A stretch of DNA of 61,975 bases from Chitinophagales bacterium (GTDB lineage: Bacteria; Bacteroidota; Bacteroidia; Chitinophagales; Saprospiraceae). The notes beneath the pieces were generated by a model that saw only the letters and a program-made list of their open reading frames with translations, did not search any database and was not told the DNA's origin. How positions within the stretch are numbered: position 1 is the first letter of the stretch; every line of letters begins with the position of its first letter. The stretch is taken from NCBI GenBank assembly GCA_013298955.1, contig JAAFJT010000015.1:1-61975 (forward strand), in the 5' to 3' direction. The position numbers were made by a program, and so were the translations under genes. Positions 7,928-17,066 of this stretch are shown here, piece by piece.

Positions 7928-9334
7928 TTAAAAAAGGTCATTCAGCGCGAAATCGACCTGCTTTGACATCCATCGACCGCGTGTGAAATCTGGAAAGGGC
8001 TGTGGTACGCTGCCCGTTGCAATCGACGTTTCCGATAAAGGCGTTATCGCCAGCCAAGTGGCAGCATCATAAACATCTAAAACCGCAGGAATACCCGCTT
8101 TTACACATTCTACAAAAGCATTATCTACGAAAAAATCCATGCCGCCATGACCTGCCTTTTCTGCTGCTTTTTCATATTTTTGCCACAACGGATGGTCATA
8201 TTTCTTCAACCAATCATCCTGTTTTTCCCAACGGTGCGCTTTGGCAGTTACGCCTTCCATCATCACCGATTGATTGATATCCATCCACAAGCCTTTCGTG
8301 CCTTGCACCCGAAAACCCAAAGAATACGGACGCGGCAAATTGGTATCATGGCTCAATAACACCGTTTCACCATTATTGCACTTGATGAGCGTTGTCACCA
8401 CATCGCCCAATTTGAAATCTACTTGTGCGCTGGCATGATTCGCCCCACCTTTGGGATGGTTTACGACATAATCATGCAACCCGCGTGCTTTGGAAGCCAT
8501 CGAAGTTAGGTATAAAAAGCGATTGCCCCGATTGATATTAATAAAATTTGCAACGGGTCCAATGCCATGAGTTGGATACAAATCCCCATTCCGATAGATG
8601 CTATTTTCGGTGCGCCAGCGCGCTTCACTGAACCCTTTCGCGCCAAATTCAACCCCTCCCCCATAAGGTTGTTTCCCATCATTGAATTTGACCGCCCGCA
8701 AATCGTGTTGATAACCGCCTTCTAAATGGATGATTTCTCCAAACATTTGTTGACGTACCATATTTAATATTGCCATTACGTCTCTGCGATAACAAACATT
8801 TTCCAAAAAGAATAAATGCGCCCCTGTTTCCTCATGCGCTCGCACCAATTCCCAGCACTCGTCTATGGAAAAGCCGCCACAAACTTCCGTAGCCGTGTAA
8901 ATACCATGTTTCAGGGACGCAACTGCCATCTCCGAATGCCATTTCCAAGGGGTAGCAATTAGCACCGCATCCAAATCTTTGCGTTCCAACAAACGCAAAT
9001 AATCACGGTCACCTTTGCTGCCGTATTCCTCTGCTTTGGGTTGTTTGCGTTCCGAAAGGATTTTTTGACTTTCGGCAAGGGCAGCAGGGTCGATGTCGCA
9101 AATCGCAATCACTTGGACATCCGTGCGATATAACATCATTTCTAAATGGTCACGCCCGCGTAAACCCGTGCCGATAATGCCTAAATTGATTTTAGATTTG
9201 GTCGAGCCTGCCCGTACTACAAAAGGAGCAACATTGGTTTGAGGGGTTCCGCCTACTTGCGTTGCTAATAAACTGGATCCCAATAAAAACGCCGATTTGA
9301 AGAAATCACGGCGATTGGTGGATGATTCGTGCAT
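7928..9334 (-). CDS. GH109-type Gfo/Idh/MocA family protein, Tat-exported
   Basis: This 468-residue protein opens with a twin-arginine signal (NRRDFF at residues 7-12, then a hydrophobic stretch), so it is likely exported folded with bound NAD. The Rossmann motif GIIGTGLRGRDH lies at residues 52-63, followed by VIAICDIDP. The segments ENVCYRRDVMAILNMVRQ, EFGAKGFSEARWRT, GDLYPTHGIGPVA and NLPRPYSLGFRVQGTKG are those I associate with glycoside hydrolase family 109, in which NAD-dependent redox chemistry cleaves alpha-N-acetylgalactosaminides. EVPAA of characterised members is replaced by EVCGG. A role in glycan or mucin breakdown is inferred; an ordinary Gfo/Idh dehydrogenase is the alternative. 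No polysaccharide-utilisation genes flank it. Confidence 0.82.
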   Translation of the reverse strand: MHESSTNRRDFFKSAFLLGSSLLATQVGGTPQTNVAPFVVRAGSTKSKINLGIIGTGLRGRDHLEMMLYRTDVQVIAICDIDPAALAESQKILSERKQPKAEEYGSKGDRDYLRLLERKDLDAVLIATPWKWHSEMAVASLKHGIYTATEVCGGFSIDECWELVRAHEETGAHLFFLENVCYRRDVMAILNMVRQQMFGEIIHLEGGYQHDLRAVKFNDGKQPYGGGVEFGAKGFSEARWRTENSIYRNGDLYPTHGIGPVANFININRGNRFLYLTSMASKARGLHDYVVNHPKGGANHASAQVDFKLGDVVTTLIKCNNGETVLLSHDTNLPRPYSLGFRVQGTKGLWMDINQSVMMEGVTAKAHRWEKQDDWLKKYDHPLWQKYEKAAEKAGHGGMDFFVDNAFVECVKAGIPAVLDVYDAATWLAITPLSETSIATGSVPQPFPDFTRGRWMSKQVDFALNDLF

Positions 9335-9420
9335 GTTGTTGAGCTTTTTTTAAGCACAAAGATAACAAAAAGGATATTAATTCTCATGCTCATCATACAA
9401 AAAGGATTCTAAATGCGCCA

Positions 9421-9657
9421 TCACCTTTCATTTGGCATACTCAAAAAACCATTTTTCGACAAAATGACGATTCGGTGTTGTTTCAGAACCGCTTTTCTAT
9501 CGGTTTTGATAAAATACTCAACACTGTATTTTCGCAAAACTACTACTGCCTGTTGGCGCAACGAATCGGGAATCGTGTGTACATAAGGATTTTCAAAGAC
9601 AAAAAAAACACGATTTTTATCTTGATTTCCTCTGTAATCAATAATATTTTTTATGAT
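9421..9657 (-). pseudogene. Possible gene remnant, protein-like open frame without a start
   Basis: On the minus strand a 78-codon open frame has coding-like composition (YVHTIPDSLRQQAVVVLRKY followed by SVEYFIKTDRKAV) but no ATG, GTG or TTG near its 5' end; only ATT or ATA codons precede it. It ends at a TGA, 86 bp upstream of the GH109-type gene start. It is not recognised. It may be a decayed gene or chance. Apart from this, the 485-bp gap at 9335-9819 holds a CAAAGATA box at 9357-9364 (TATCTTTG on the minus strand, fitting a promoter for the GH109-type gene) and a weaker TATTTTCG box at 9759-9766 that could drive rplU. Confidence 0.3.
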
Positions 9658-9819
9658 TCATTGATTGTCATCCTTTATTTTTGAGTCGAAGTTACAAATA
9701 TTTAACCATCTTCTGTAAATTATTCTTGTTCAAAAGCTTAGATTTCCCAAAAAAGGTGTATTTTCGCGCCGCGTTTCGACGCAATCCATATTTTTATTAA
9801 AATATAATTGAAAATCATT

Positions 9820-10131
9820 ATGTACGCAATCGTTACCATAGCCGGTCAACAATTCAAAGTGGCAGAAGGGCAAAACCTTTTCGTCCACCGGCTGGAAGCA
9901 CCTATTGGCGGCAGCGTCACTTTCGACCATGTTCAAATGATTGAACGGGAAGGCAATGTGACCGTCGGCGCGCCAACGATTCCTCACGCGAGTGTTCGGG
10001 CTACTGTGTTGGCACACGAACAAGGCGATAAAGTCATCGTTTTCAAGAAAAAAAGACGGAAAGGCTATCGTAAAAAGAACGGACATCGCCAACAATTTAC
10101 CCGCATTAGCATTGAGGGCATCACTGCGTAA
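9820..10131 (+). CDS. rplU: 50S ribosomal protein bL21
   Basis: The 103-residue product has the bL21 N-terminal strand ([20 protein letters not shown]) and the C-terminal signature [21 protein letters not shown]. It binds 23S rRNA near domain I of the 50S subunit. The ATG at 9820 gives the canonical start; an ATG 12 bases upstream is less likely. In many Flavobacteriia bL21 carries an extra C-terminal domain. Here bL21 is plain and the extension sits on bL27, the next gene 62 bp downstream in the same operon. Confidence 0.97.
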   Translation: MYAIVTIAGQQFKVAEGQNLFVHRLEAPIGGSVTFDHVQMIEREGNVTVGAPTIPHASVRATVLAHEQGDKVIVFKKKRRKGYRKKNGHRQQFTRISIEGITA

Positions 10132-10193
10132 GCAGAACGCGGCGCGGCACAAGCTGCAAACATTATTTTTCAATCTTCTTTAAAAAAAACGTC

Positions 10194-10880
10194 ATGGCAC
10201 ATAAGAAAGGGGCCGGTTCATCCGACAACGGACGCGACAGTTTAAGCAAACGGTTAGGCGTGAAATTGTTCGGCGGTCAACATGCAATAGCTGGTAATAT
10301 CATCGTTCGTCAACGCGGTCAACGTTTTCACGCGGGCGAGAATGTTTATATGGGCAAAGACCACACGCTGCATGCACGCGTTGAGGGTTTTGTGACCTTC
10401 AAAAAGGGTAAAAGTGACCGTACTTTTATCAGTATCATCCCTGGTGAACGTCCACTTAAGGCAAAAACGATTCGGGTTGGTGCGGCAGCAAGCACAGGCG
10501 CGCCTGTGACCTTGATTTCCCGCGATATGAAAGAGGAAGTGCCTGTGGTATCGGCGGCAGATATGTTGCCTTTGGTAGCAAAGGTTGCACCTGCGGTCGA
10601 AGCAGCAGCACCTGCAATCGTGCCAATTGGCGGCGATAATTTGAAAATTGTGGAAGGTATCGGTCCGAAAATCGAACAGTTGTTGAAAAATGCTGGGATT
10701 CGCTCTTGGGCGGAATTGGCACACACAAGACCTGAAGAAATCAAAGCGATTTTGAGCAAAGCGGGTTCTCAATATAATTCTCACAATCCCGGTACTTGGC
10801 CCAAGCAAGCAGATATGGCTGCAAAAGGTCAATGGGATGCGTTGGAAATTTGGCAGAAAGAATTGATGGGCGGTAGATAA
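10194..10880 (+). CDS. rpmA: 50S ribosomal protein bL27 with C-terminal helix-hairpin-helix extension
   Basis: Residues 1-85 are a normal bL27 ([16 protein letters not shown] at the start, then [20 protein letters not shown]), whose N-terminal tail reaches the peptidyl-transferase centre. The frame continues for about 140 residues, far beyond the usual 85-90. It passes through an Ala/Val/Pro-rich linker (about 100-145) into a helix-hairpin-helix-like domain with [20 protein letters not shown] (about 147-166) and [19 protein letters not shown] near the end. In Flavobacteriia the same domain type is known fused to bL21. No stop or frameshift separates the modules, so it is expressed as one chain unless processed. 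The 33-bp palindrome at 10906 follows. Confidence 0.93.
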   Translation: MAHKKGAGSSDNGRDSLSKRLGVKLFGGQHAIAGNIIVRQRGQRFHAGENVYMGKDHTLHARVEGFVTFKKGKSDRTFISIIPGERPLKAKTIRVGAAASTGAPVTLISRDMKEEVPVVSAADMLPLVAKVAPAVEAAAPAIVPIGGDNLKIVEGIGPKIEQLLKNAGIRSWAELAHTRPEEIKAILSKAGSQYNSHNPGTWPKQADMAAKGQWDALEIWQKELMGGR

Positions 10881-10905
10881 TTTCCATCGTCCTAATCAGA
10901 TAGCT

Positions 10906-10938
10906 AACGTCGGCAAGGTTTGAAACCTTGCCGACGTT
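10906..10938. repeat. 33-bp palindrome
   Basis: A perfect inverted repeat with arms AACGTCGGCAAGGTTT and AAACCTTGCCGACGTT around a central G. It lies between convergent rpmA and the secreted hypothetical at 10979. It is followed on the plus strand by a weak T-run, so it may serve as a bidirectional terminator. Confidence 0.85.
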
Positions 10939-10978
10939 TATACGACTTGTCGCAAGTTTTTTTTGTAAAAAAAACGAA

Positions 10979-11416
10979 TTAATTGGGCAGAATCTCTCTA
11001 AACGTCCGAATTTCCATAAATTGCGGTTTGCCATTCACAAGGCAATATAATAATGCTTCTCCTTTAAACTCTTTGGGCGGTTTTGCATAAGCCTCTGTTG
11101 TGTTTGCCTTTGCATACATACCAATCGCTTTTCCTTTTTTCAATTTCGTTTTCGTTTTACCATCTTCAAAATTAGGTATCAAAACATATTTATCTTTCAC
11201 CCATAAAGACTTAACTTCCAATGTACAATCGGCATTTGAGTTTAGTTGTAAATTATAATAATCATATCCTGTTGGTGCTACATCCTCTGTGCCGGGCATT
11301 GGACGACCGCGATGCCCTGTATTGCCTTTATCGGCAATCGTAACGGACAACTTTTGAGCTGTGCAGGAAATGGCTGTAAAACAGCATAACAAAATGATTT
11401 GCAACAAGATTCGCAT
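10979..11416 (-). CDS. Secreted hypothetical protein (possible lipoprotein)
   Basis: The 145-residue product has a signal peptide (MRILLQIILLCCFTAISCTA). The cysteine at the end of AISC is a weak lipobox candidate; cleavage after TAQ is the alternative. The mature region contains charged strands (GYDYYNLQLNSNADCTLEVK) and KPQFMEIRTF near the end, but no motif I recognise. It is convergent with rpmA and separated from the upstream cytochrome gene by a long inverted repeat, so it is probably monocistronic. Confidence 0.65.
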   Translation of the reverse strand: MRILLQIILLCCFTAISCTAQKLSVTIADKGNTGHRGRPMPGTEDVAPTGYDYYNLQLNSNADCTLEVKSLWVKDKYVLIPNFEDGKTKTKLKKGKAIGMYAKANTTEAYAKPPKEFKGEALLYCLVNGKPQFMEIRTFREILPN

Positions 11417-11523
11417 TGTGATTTTTTTTAATTTTTAATAAAAATAAAGTTAAAAAATAATTGTTTGATTAAGACGCTGCAAATTAAATAAAGTTGTAAA
11501 AAAGCAAACGCTTTTTATTTTTT

Positions 11524-11629
11524 GAATTAGGATTTATGGGATTTTTAGGATTTAATTGGGATTGATTTTTAGGATTTATCCTAAAAATCAATCCCAGTTA
11601 AATCCTAAAAATCCCATAAATCCTAATTC
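11524..11629. repeat. 106-bp inverted repeat, TTAGGATTTTTAGGATT family
   Basis: Two arms of about 50 bp, built from the words GAATTAGGATTTATGGGATT and TTTAGGATTTAATTGGG, pair almost perfectly around a TTAT-like apex. It lies between two co-directional genes. Shorter relatives occur at 22794-22853 and 24824-24907. Nothing coding is present. Confidence 0.85.
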
Positions 11630-11639
11630 AGACCTTGAA

Positions 11640-12356
11640 TTAATTGTCAAGCGCACCCAAATTAATCCAACGTTGGATTTTTTTAATTTGGCAATCGCTC
11701 ATTTTCGCTCCACCTTTCGGCATTGCGCTGAATCCTGTTGTATGTTTGATACTGCCCATGAATTTTCCTGTTTGAATAGAGGCTTTGATTTCGGCATGAG
11801 TTGTCAAATTAATACCGCCATTCGTACTATTGGGATTGTGACAACCTTTACAACTACTTTGAATCAAAGGACTTACATAATCCGAAAATTTAACAAGGGT
11901 TGTATCACAACTGCCATAATTTGGATTACAAACTTTTTCTAACGCTCCTTGATTGATCCATTTTTGAATCAAGGCGACTTGTACAGCAGGCAATATAGGA
12001 CGCGGTGCGGGCGGCATTGAAGCATTAGCACCCGAAATTTCGCGCATGATTTTGGTCAATGCACCTTTCGATTTGGTCGTTGCGAAATCGCCATAAATGA
12101 CTCCTTTTGCCTTCGTAATCGCATCATGGCAACCACTCATCGCACAATTGGCAATCAGAATCGCTTGAATATCAGCGTAATACGCCGTATCAGGGCTGCA
12201 CCGCCAACCCGTAGAATCAAACCTATCAACAGGTGGTTTAATGGTATCTTTGGGAATGATGACAATGCCAATATCTTGTGGTTGATGTTTACAGGCTTCG
12301 CCGCCGAACCAACAAATGGTTAAAAAAAGGCTTGCAAAAAAGAAAGAACGTTTCAT
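11640..12356 (-). CDS. Cytochrome c-like lipoprotein with two haem-binding motifs
   Basis: The 238-residue protein has a signal peptide ending in GGEAC, a lipoprotein-type cysteine. Two haem c candidates are visible: NCAMSGCHDA (CX4CH spacing, about residue 70) and SSCKGCHNPNS (standard CXXCH, about residue 170). Each is followed by a segment like LIQKWINQGALE or IQRWINLGALDN, the helix common to cytochrome c-like domains of planctomycete and Bacteroidota proteins. A methionine in SAMPKGG may be an axial ligand. It probably transfers electrons at the cell surface or periplasm. No oxidase or partner gene is adjacent. The CX4CH spacing is unusual and may indicate a haem site needing special maturation or one that has lost haem. 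Confidence 0.75.
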   Translation of the reverse strand: MKRSFFFASLFLTICWFGGEACKHQPQDIGIVIIPKDTIKPPVDRFDSTGWRCSPDTAYYADIQAILIANCAMSGCHDAITKAKGVIYGDFATTKSKGALTKIMREISGANASMPPAPRPILPAVQVALIQKWINQGALEKVCNPNYGSCDTTLVKFSDYVSPLIQSSCKGCHNPNSTNGGINLTTHAEIKASIQTGKFMGSIKHTTGFSAMPKGGAKMSDCQIKKIQRWINLGALDN

Positions 12357-12429
12357 ATCCGAATCGATTCAAATGATTAAAATAAATTTTTCATACCGAC
12401 TATTCAGACGATACTTCGATTGAAATAGT

Positions 12430-12590
12430 TGCTTGATTGTCCTTTTTTGGCAGCAATTTCCGAAATAGGACGCTTCTGATTGCAAGGATTGCAAGGATAT
12501 TTTAGGTTGAAAAGTACAAATGGGGGCTTCAAATATCCTTTTTACCCTTCCAATCATCTTCAGAAATTCCCAAAGCGGAAATGGCTGTTT
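12430..12590. repeat. Decayed GAAATAGGATGC-family inverted repeat
   Basis: CCGAAATAGGACGCTTCTGA and TTGCAAGGATTGCAAGGATA on the left face ATCCTTTTTACCCTTCCAAT and CATCTTCAGAAATTCC on the right, the same word order as at 29581-29714 but with many mismatches. The 375-bp gap at 12357-12731 otherwise holds only the promoter of the next gene. Confidence 0.6.
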
Positions 12591-12657
12591 TTGGAGGACT
12601 AAATCATTAGAGTTGTAAAAATAAAAGTGATTTATTTTTATTTGTCAAATAAACGTG

Positions 12658-12665
12658 TACTTTTG
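12658..12665 (+). promoter_or_regulatory. TAnnTTTG box upstream of the PstS-OmpA gene
   Basis: TACTTTTG lies 66 bp before the ATG at 12732. An upstream TTTG at 12641 is closer (13 bases) than the usual 19-21, so only the -7 box is well supported. Confidence 0.55.
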
Positions 12666-12731
12666 TATGGGTTTGGTTGATGTATCAAATCCATTTCCAC
12701 AATCATTACTCAACTTAAAAAGGATCCTTTT

Positions 12732-14132
12732 ATGGCGGGCGTATCTCGTTTAACACCATTTTCACGACTTTTGATTGCAGCGGGCATTGCAGGTGGGATT
12801 TTTTATGCGGTTAAAAAATTGTTACCGCAATCTAAAAATCAAAAAAGCGACTCAACCCCTACCGCAGAAACGCCTAAAACAGGCAAAGCCAATAAAGGTA
12901 CTGCGATTTTGACGCTTTCTGGTTCAGGTACTTTGGGTGCGAATTTGATTCCGAAAATGGCGCAACAATTTATGACGAGTGAATTGAACGCGCAAAATGT
13001 TCAAATTCAAAAAATAAGTGAAAATAAAACGGAAATTACAGGAATTATTGGTGGCAATGCTCAAAAAATTGTCGTCAATACGGGTGGTTCTGCACAAGGA
13101 ATGAATGATGTATTGAGCAAAACAGCCGATATTGCCCTGCTTTCGAGTACTTTAGATGGGGTTTCGGGCGATTTGAATCCATCTGTGATAGCGTTAGACG
13201 GTATTGCGGTGGTTGTTCACAATGGCAATTCTGTCAAAGAATTGAAAAAACAACAGTTGAAAGATATTTTTTCGGGCAAAGTGACCGATTGGTCTCAAGT
13301 CGGCGGCGCGAAAGGAGCGATTAAATGCCATGTCCGAGATAGCAAATCTGGTACTTTTGATGCGTTTAATAACATTGTTTTGGACAAAACGCCCTTAGTT
13401 GCAGGAAGCACGACGCACGAAAATGCAGGCGCACTCACCAAAGCAGTGGCAACAGACCCGATGTCGATTGGTTTTACCTCGTTTAGCGAATTGGGCGGCA
13501 CCCGCGCTTTGGGGATTGGCGATAATGGGGCTGCTGTAAAATATCCTTCGGTTTTTACGATAGAAACCGAAGATTATACTTTAAGTCGCCGTTTGTATTT
13601 GGTTAATCCCAAAAATACTACCAATTCCATTGCGCAACAATTTATCACTTACGCACAAGCCGATGCCAAAGGGCAAAAAGTAGTGGCTGAAACGGGTTTT
13701 GTCAACATGGATTTGCATAATGCACCTGCGCCACAACCGCAAAATGCCATCAAAGCAACTGCCGATACGCCGCCTCAATATGGTGCAGCAACGACAGGTG
13801 CCAATCGGTTGCCAACGACTTTGCATTTTAAAACGGCAAGTACTGCGCCTGATGAACGCGCTTTGGCAGATTTAGAACGCGTTAAAAAATTGATTGCAGA
13901 GCCACAAAATAGAGCTAAACGATTGATACTCATTGGTTTTACGGATAATCAAGGCGATGCTAAGAAGAATCTTGGTTTGTCTGTGGAACGGGCGCAAGGC
14001 ATTCAATCGGAATTGGCGAAAGCAGGCATTACGGCTACTTCGATGGGTTTTGGACCCGCCATGCCGATTGCAGATAATGGGACACCTGCGGGGAAAGATA
14101 AAAATCGCCGCGTCGAGGTGTGGATGAAATAA
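12732..14132 (+). CDS. PstS-like phosphate-binding domain fused to OmpA C-terminal domain
   Basis: This 466-residue protein has one N-terminal membrane helix (LLIAAGIAGGIFYAVKKLL, about 12-30). A PBP-like substrate-binding domain resembling PstS follows (about 55-330; LSGSGTLGANLIPKMA, IALDGIAVVVHNGNS, LKDIFSGKVTDWSQVGG, RDSKSGTFDAF). A C-terminal OmpA-like peptidoglycan-binding domain follows (about 355-466), with FTDNQGDAKKNLGLSVERA and the conserved Arg in KNRRVEVWM. The FTDxxG Asp and NRR Arg that bind diaminopimelate are both present. The combination suggests a ligand-binding protein held on the cell wall, perhaps a phosphate sensor or scavenger. No pstCAB genes flank it. Confidence 0.85.
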   Translation: MAGVSRLTPFSRLLIAAGIAGGIFYAVKKLLPQSKNQKSDSTPTAETPKTGKANKGTAILTLSGSGTLGANLIPKMAQQFMTSELNAQNVQIQKISENKTEITGIIGGNAQKIVVNTGGSAQGMNDVLSKTADIALLSSTLDGVSGDLNPSVIALDGIAVVVHNGNSVKELKKQQLKDIFSGKVTDWSQVGGAKGAIKCHVRDSKSGTFDAFNNIVLDKTPLVAGSTTHENAGALTKAVATDPMSIGFTSFSELGGTRALGIGDNGAAVKYPSVFTIETEDYTLSRRLYLVNPKNTTNSIAQQFITYAQADAKGQKVVAETGFVNMDLHNAPAPQPQNAIKATADTPPQYGAATTGANRLPTTLHFKTASTAPDERALADLERVKKLIAEPQNRAKRLILIGFTDNQGDAKKNLGLSVERAQGIQSELAKAGITATSMGFGPAMPIADNGTPAGKDKNRRVEVWMK

Positions 14133-14196
14133 AGAAACCTGGTGGAAAACTCGGAGTGTGTCCGTCTGAATAAGGCGGCACACTTTTTTTTTGGAT

Positions 14197-14288
14197 AGGA
14201 CTTTACGTAAGTATTCGCAAAGTGTACTTAAAGTCCTTCTTTTTGACAGGACTTTAACTACACTTTGCGAATACTTACGTAAAGTCCT
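14197..14288. repeat. 92-bp inverted repeat, ACTTTACGTAAGT family
   Basis: AGGACTTTACGTAAGTATTC and GCAAAGTGTA on the left pair with TACACTTTGCGAATACTTAC and GTAAAGTCCT on the right. It separates the convergent PstS-OmpA and hppA genes. Related copies lie at 1511 and 33389. Confidence 0.85.
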
Positions 14289-14365
14289 TATAAAAAAAAA
14301 CGACGCAAAGGCTATTACCACCCCGCGCCGTTGTCTTTATATTTCAAAAAGTATCTGTTTCTCGG

Positions 14366-16606
14366 TTATCGCACGATTGGAGCTACCTCCAAAGTATTAT
14401 TTTTTGCCAAAACGGGTTTTTCGGATGAAATCGCTGGTTTCACACCAATAGAAGAATGTCCTTTTGCAATTTTCTCTCCTAAAATCGGTGCAATCGCCAA
14501 ACCTACTAAACAAGTCAATTTAATCAAAATGTTCATAGATGGACCTGATGTATCTTTGAAAGGGTCGCCTACGGTGTCGCCTACAACAGCCGCTTTGTGT
14601 GGCTCAGAACCTTTGAAATATTTCTCCCCATTGATAATTACGCCTTTTTCAAATGATTTTTTGGCATTATCCCAAGCACCACCTGCATTTGATTGGAAAA
14701 TCGCCCACATTACACCCGAAACCGTTACACCTGCCATGTACGCGCCTAACGCTTCTGCACCCATGATGAAACCCACTAAAATCGGCGTGATAATCGTAAT
14801 CGCACCCGGCAACATCATTTCGCGCAAAGCGGCTTTCGTCGAAATATCCACACATTTTGCATATTCTGGCATGCCTGTTCCTTCCATGATACCCGGAATT
14901 TCGCGGAATTGACGGCGTACTTCATTCACCATGTCCATCGCAGCGCGTCCAACAGCGTTCATCGCCAACGCAGAGAAAACAACTGGAATCATACCACCAA
15001 TAAATAATGCCGCTAAAACATCTGCCTTGAAAATGTTGATACCATTAATATGGGTAAACTTAACATAAGCAGCAAACAAGCCTAATGCAGTCAATGCCGC
15101 AGATGCAATGGCAAAACCTTTGCCAATTGCAGCCGTTGTATTTCCAACAGAATCCAAAATATCGGTTCTTTCGCGCACTTCTTTGGGCAATTCGCTCATT
15201 TCGGCGATACCACCTGCGTTATCCGCAATCGGTCCGAATGCGTCAATTGCTAATTGCATCGCGGTTGTTGCCATCATCGCAGAAGCGGCAATCCCTACTC
15301 CGTAAAAACCTGAGAAGAAATACGCACCCCAAATCGCTGCTGCAAACAATAAAATCGGATAAGCAGTGGACATCATGCCCACACCCAAACCTGCAATAAT
15401 GTTCGTCGCTGCACCTGTGGATGAACTTTGAACGATGTCCATCACTGGTTTTTTACCCATGCCCGTATAGTATTCGGTCAACATTGAAATCAATGCGCCT
15501 ACTACTAAACCAAATAAAACAGAAGTGAAGACGTTCATTGGCGTAACTTCTCTCATGCCTTCTCCAAAGAAAGACATATTAAATTTCGCAGGCAACATCC
15601 AATGAATGACAAAATAAGAGGAAATACCTGTCAATAAAATACTAAGCCAGTTACCTTTATTCAATGCCGTTTGTACGCCATCAATCGAAATATCGTCATC
15701 GGTCACATGCACGAACCAAGAACCTGCGATGGAGAATAAAATCCCCAAACCCGCTATCAAAATCGGTAACAAAATCGGTCCGATATTGCCAAAACCGTCT
15801 GTAAAACCTTTCGTATCTGCAATCAAATAGTTACCCAAAACCATCGAAGCCAATACCGTAGCCACATACGAACCAAATAAATCCGCACCCATCCCTGCTA
15901 CGTCACCAACATTATCACCAACATTATCCGCAATCGTTGCAGGATTGCGCGGGTCATCTTCTGGAATCCCAGCTTCGACTTTACCCACTAAATCCGCGCC
16001 TACGTCTGCTGCTTTCGTGTAGATACCACCACCTACGCGGGCAAACAACGCAATCGACTCAGCTCCTAACGAGAAACCTGCTAAAACTTCCAATACTTTT
16101 TCCATCGCATGGGTTTCATTGCCCGTACCATTCATGAAAACATGGTAAAACACGATGAAAAGCACGCTCAACCCAAATACTGCCAAACCTGCAACGCCCA
16201 ATCCCATCACCATACCGCCTTTGAAAGCGACTTGTAAGGCATTTGAAAGGCTTGAACGCGCCGCCTGAGTCGTGCGTACATTCGCTTTGGTCGCAATGCG
16301 CATCCCGATATTCCCTGCTAACGCTGAAAAGACTGCCCCAATCACAAAGGCAACCACAATTAAAAGACTTGAATTTTCAACCATCATGGATTGAAATCCT
16401 AAGGCAAGACCTGCGATGACAACAAAGATTGCCAAAATGCGGTATTCTGCACTCAAAAACGCCATCGCACCATCTGCGATTGCCGAAGAAATGAATTTCA
16501 TGCGGTCATTTCCAGCGTCTTGCTTCGTCACCCACGCTTGTAGGACGAACATGTAAGCCAACGCGACCAAGCCAAATACTGGCAAAACGTACAAAAGATT
16601 ACTCAT
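14366..16606 (-). CDS. hppA: Membrane-bound ion-pumping pyrophosphatase
   Basis: This 746-residue polytopic protein (about 16 membrane helices) hydrolyses pyrophosphate and pumps H+ and/or Na+ across the cytoplasmic membrane. The pyrophosphate-binding motifs DVGADLVGKVEAGIPEDDPR (201-220) and NPATIADNVGDNVGDVAG (221-238) are intact. At residues 488-493 it reads GNTTAA; K+-independent enzymes have GNTTKA, so this one should need K+. I cannot decide reliably between Na+ and H+ transport by eye. The length is at the upper end of the prokaryotic range. A TAnnTTTG box lies about 165 bp upstream. Confidence 0.97.
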   Translation of the reverse strand: MSNLLYVLPVFGLVALAYMFVLQAWVTKQDAGNDRMKFISSAIADGAMAFLSAEYRILAIFVVIAGLALGFQSMMVENSSLLIVVAFVIGAVFSALAGNIGMRIATKANVRTTQAARSSLSNALQVAFKGGMVMGLGVAGLAVFGLSVLFIVFYHVFMNGTGNETHAMEKVLEVLAGFSLGAESIALFARVGGGIYTKAADVGADLVGKVEAGIPEDDPRNPATIADNVGDNVGDVAGMGADLFGSYVATVLASMVLGNYLIADTKGFTDGFGNIGPILLPILIAGLGILFSIAGSWFVHVTDDDISIDGVQTALNKGNWLSILLTGISSYFVIHWMLPAKFNMSFFGEGMREVTPMNVFTSVLFGLVVGALISMLTEYYTGMGKKPVMDIVQSSSTGAATNIIAGLGVGMMSTAYPILLFAAAIWGAYFFSGFYGVGIAASAMMATTAMQLAIDAFGPIADNAGGIAEMSELPKEVRERTDILDSVGNTTAAIGKGFAIASAALTALGLFAAYVKFTHINGINIFKADVLAALFIGGMIPVVFSALAMNAVGRAAMDMVNEVRRQFREIPGIMEGTGMPEYAKCVDISTKAALREMMLPGAITIITPILVGFIMGAEALGAYMAGVTVSGVMWAIFQSNAGGAWDNAKKSFEKGVIINGEKYFKGSEPHKAAVVGDTVGDPFKDTSGPSMNILIKLTCLVGLAIAPILGEKIAKGHSSIGVKPAISSEKPVLAKNNTLEVAPIVR

Positions 16607-17066
16607 TGACAGACTTTTTAAAAAAGGTTGGTTTGAAATTATTTTGTTGATTTTGAATTTTTCTATCTCTAATCAATTGATTATCAATTATTTGGAATCA
16701 GTTAGAAATGTTGAAATCCAAAATCTTGCCATCTTTAAAACATATAGAAAGCTATATGCGTTTCGGAAACCGCAAAAGTACGATTTTTTCCTTTTTTTAT
16801 TATAAAAAAGATTTCATTTTATAAAAATTTGAATATTATATTTGTTTTTTGAAAATATTTTTATAAAAAACAAATGAAAGCCTGTCACAATTTGCCGATT
16901 TTAAGAACCATTCTAATTTGTGTCCATTTGTTATTTGCAACATATAGCTAAAAATTGAAAGCAGTATTTCGGATTTGAATTTTTAATGCCCTCCTTCTTG
17001 ATTCAAAAAAACGCAATCCTAACGTAATTTAAATAATTCACAATATACAATTCAAACTCATTGAAG
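16607..17066. other. Divergent intergenic region, 460 bp
   Basis: Very AT-rich, lying between hppA and the secreted protein at 17067. On the minus strand TACTTTTG at 16773-16780 is a probable hppA -7 box. A palindrome AATTGATTATCAATT lies at 16675-16689. No coding frame, tRNA or strong terminator is visible. Confidence 0.6.

Noticed and set aside
9475-9684. Plus-strand 69-codon frame
   Set aside because: Low-complexity AT-rich peptide; the minus-strand frame in the same place has more coding character, though still weak.
10254-10832. Long antisense frames over rpmA
   Set aside because: The plus-strand gene is an unmistakable bL27; the antisense frames have no recognisable domains.
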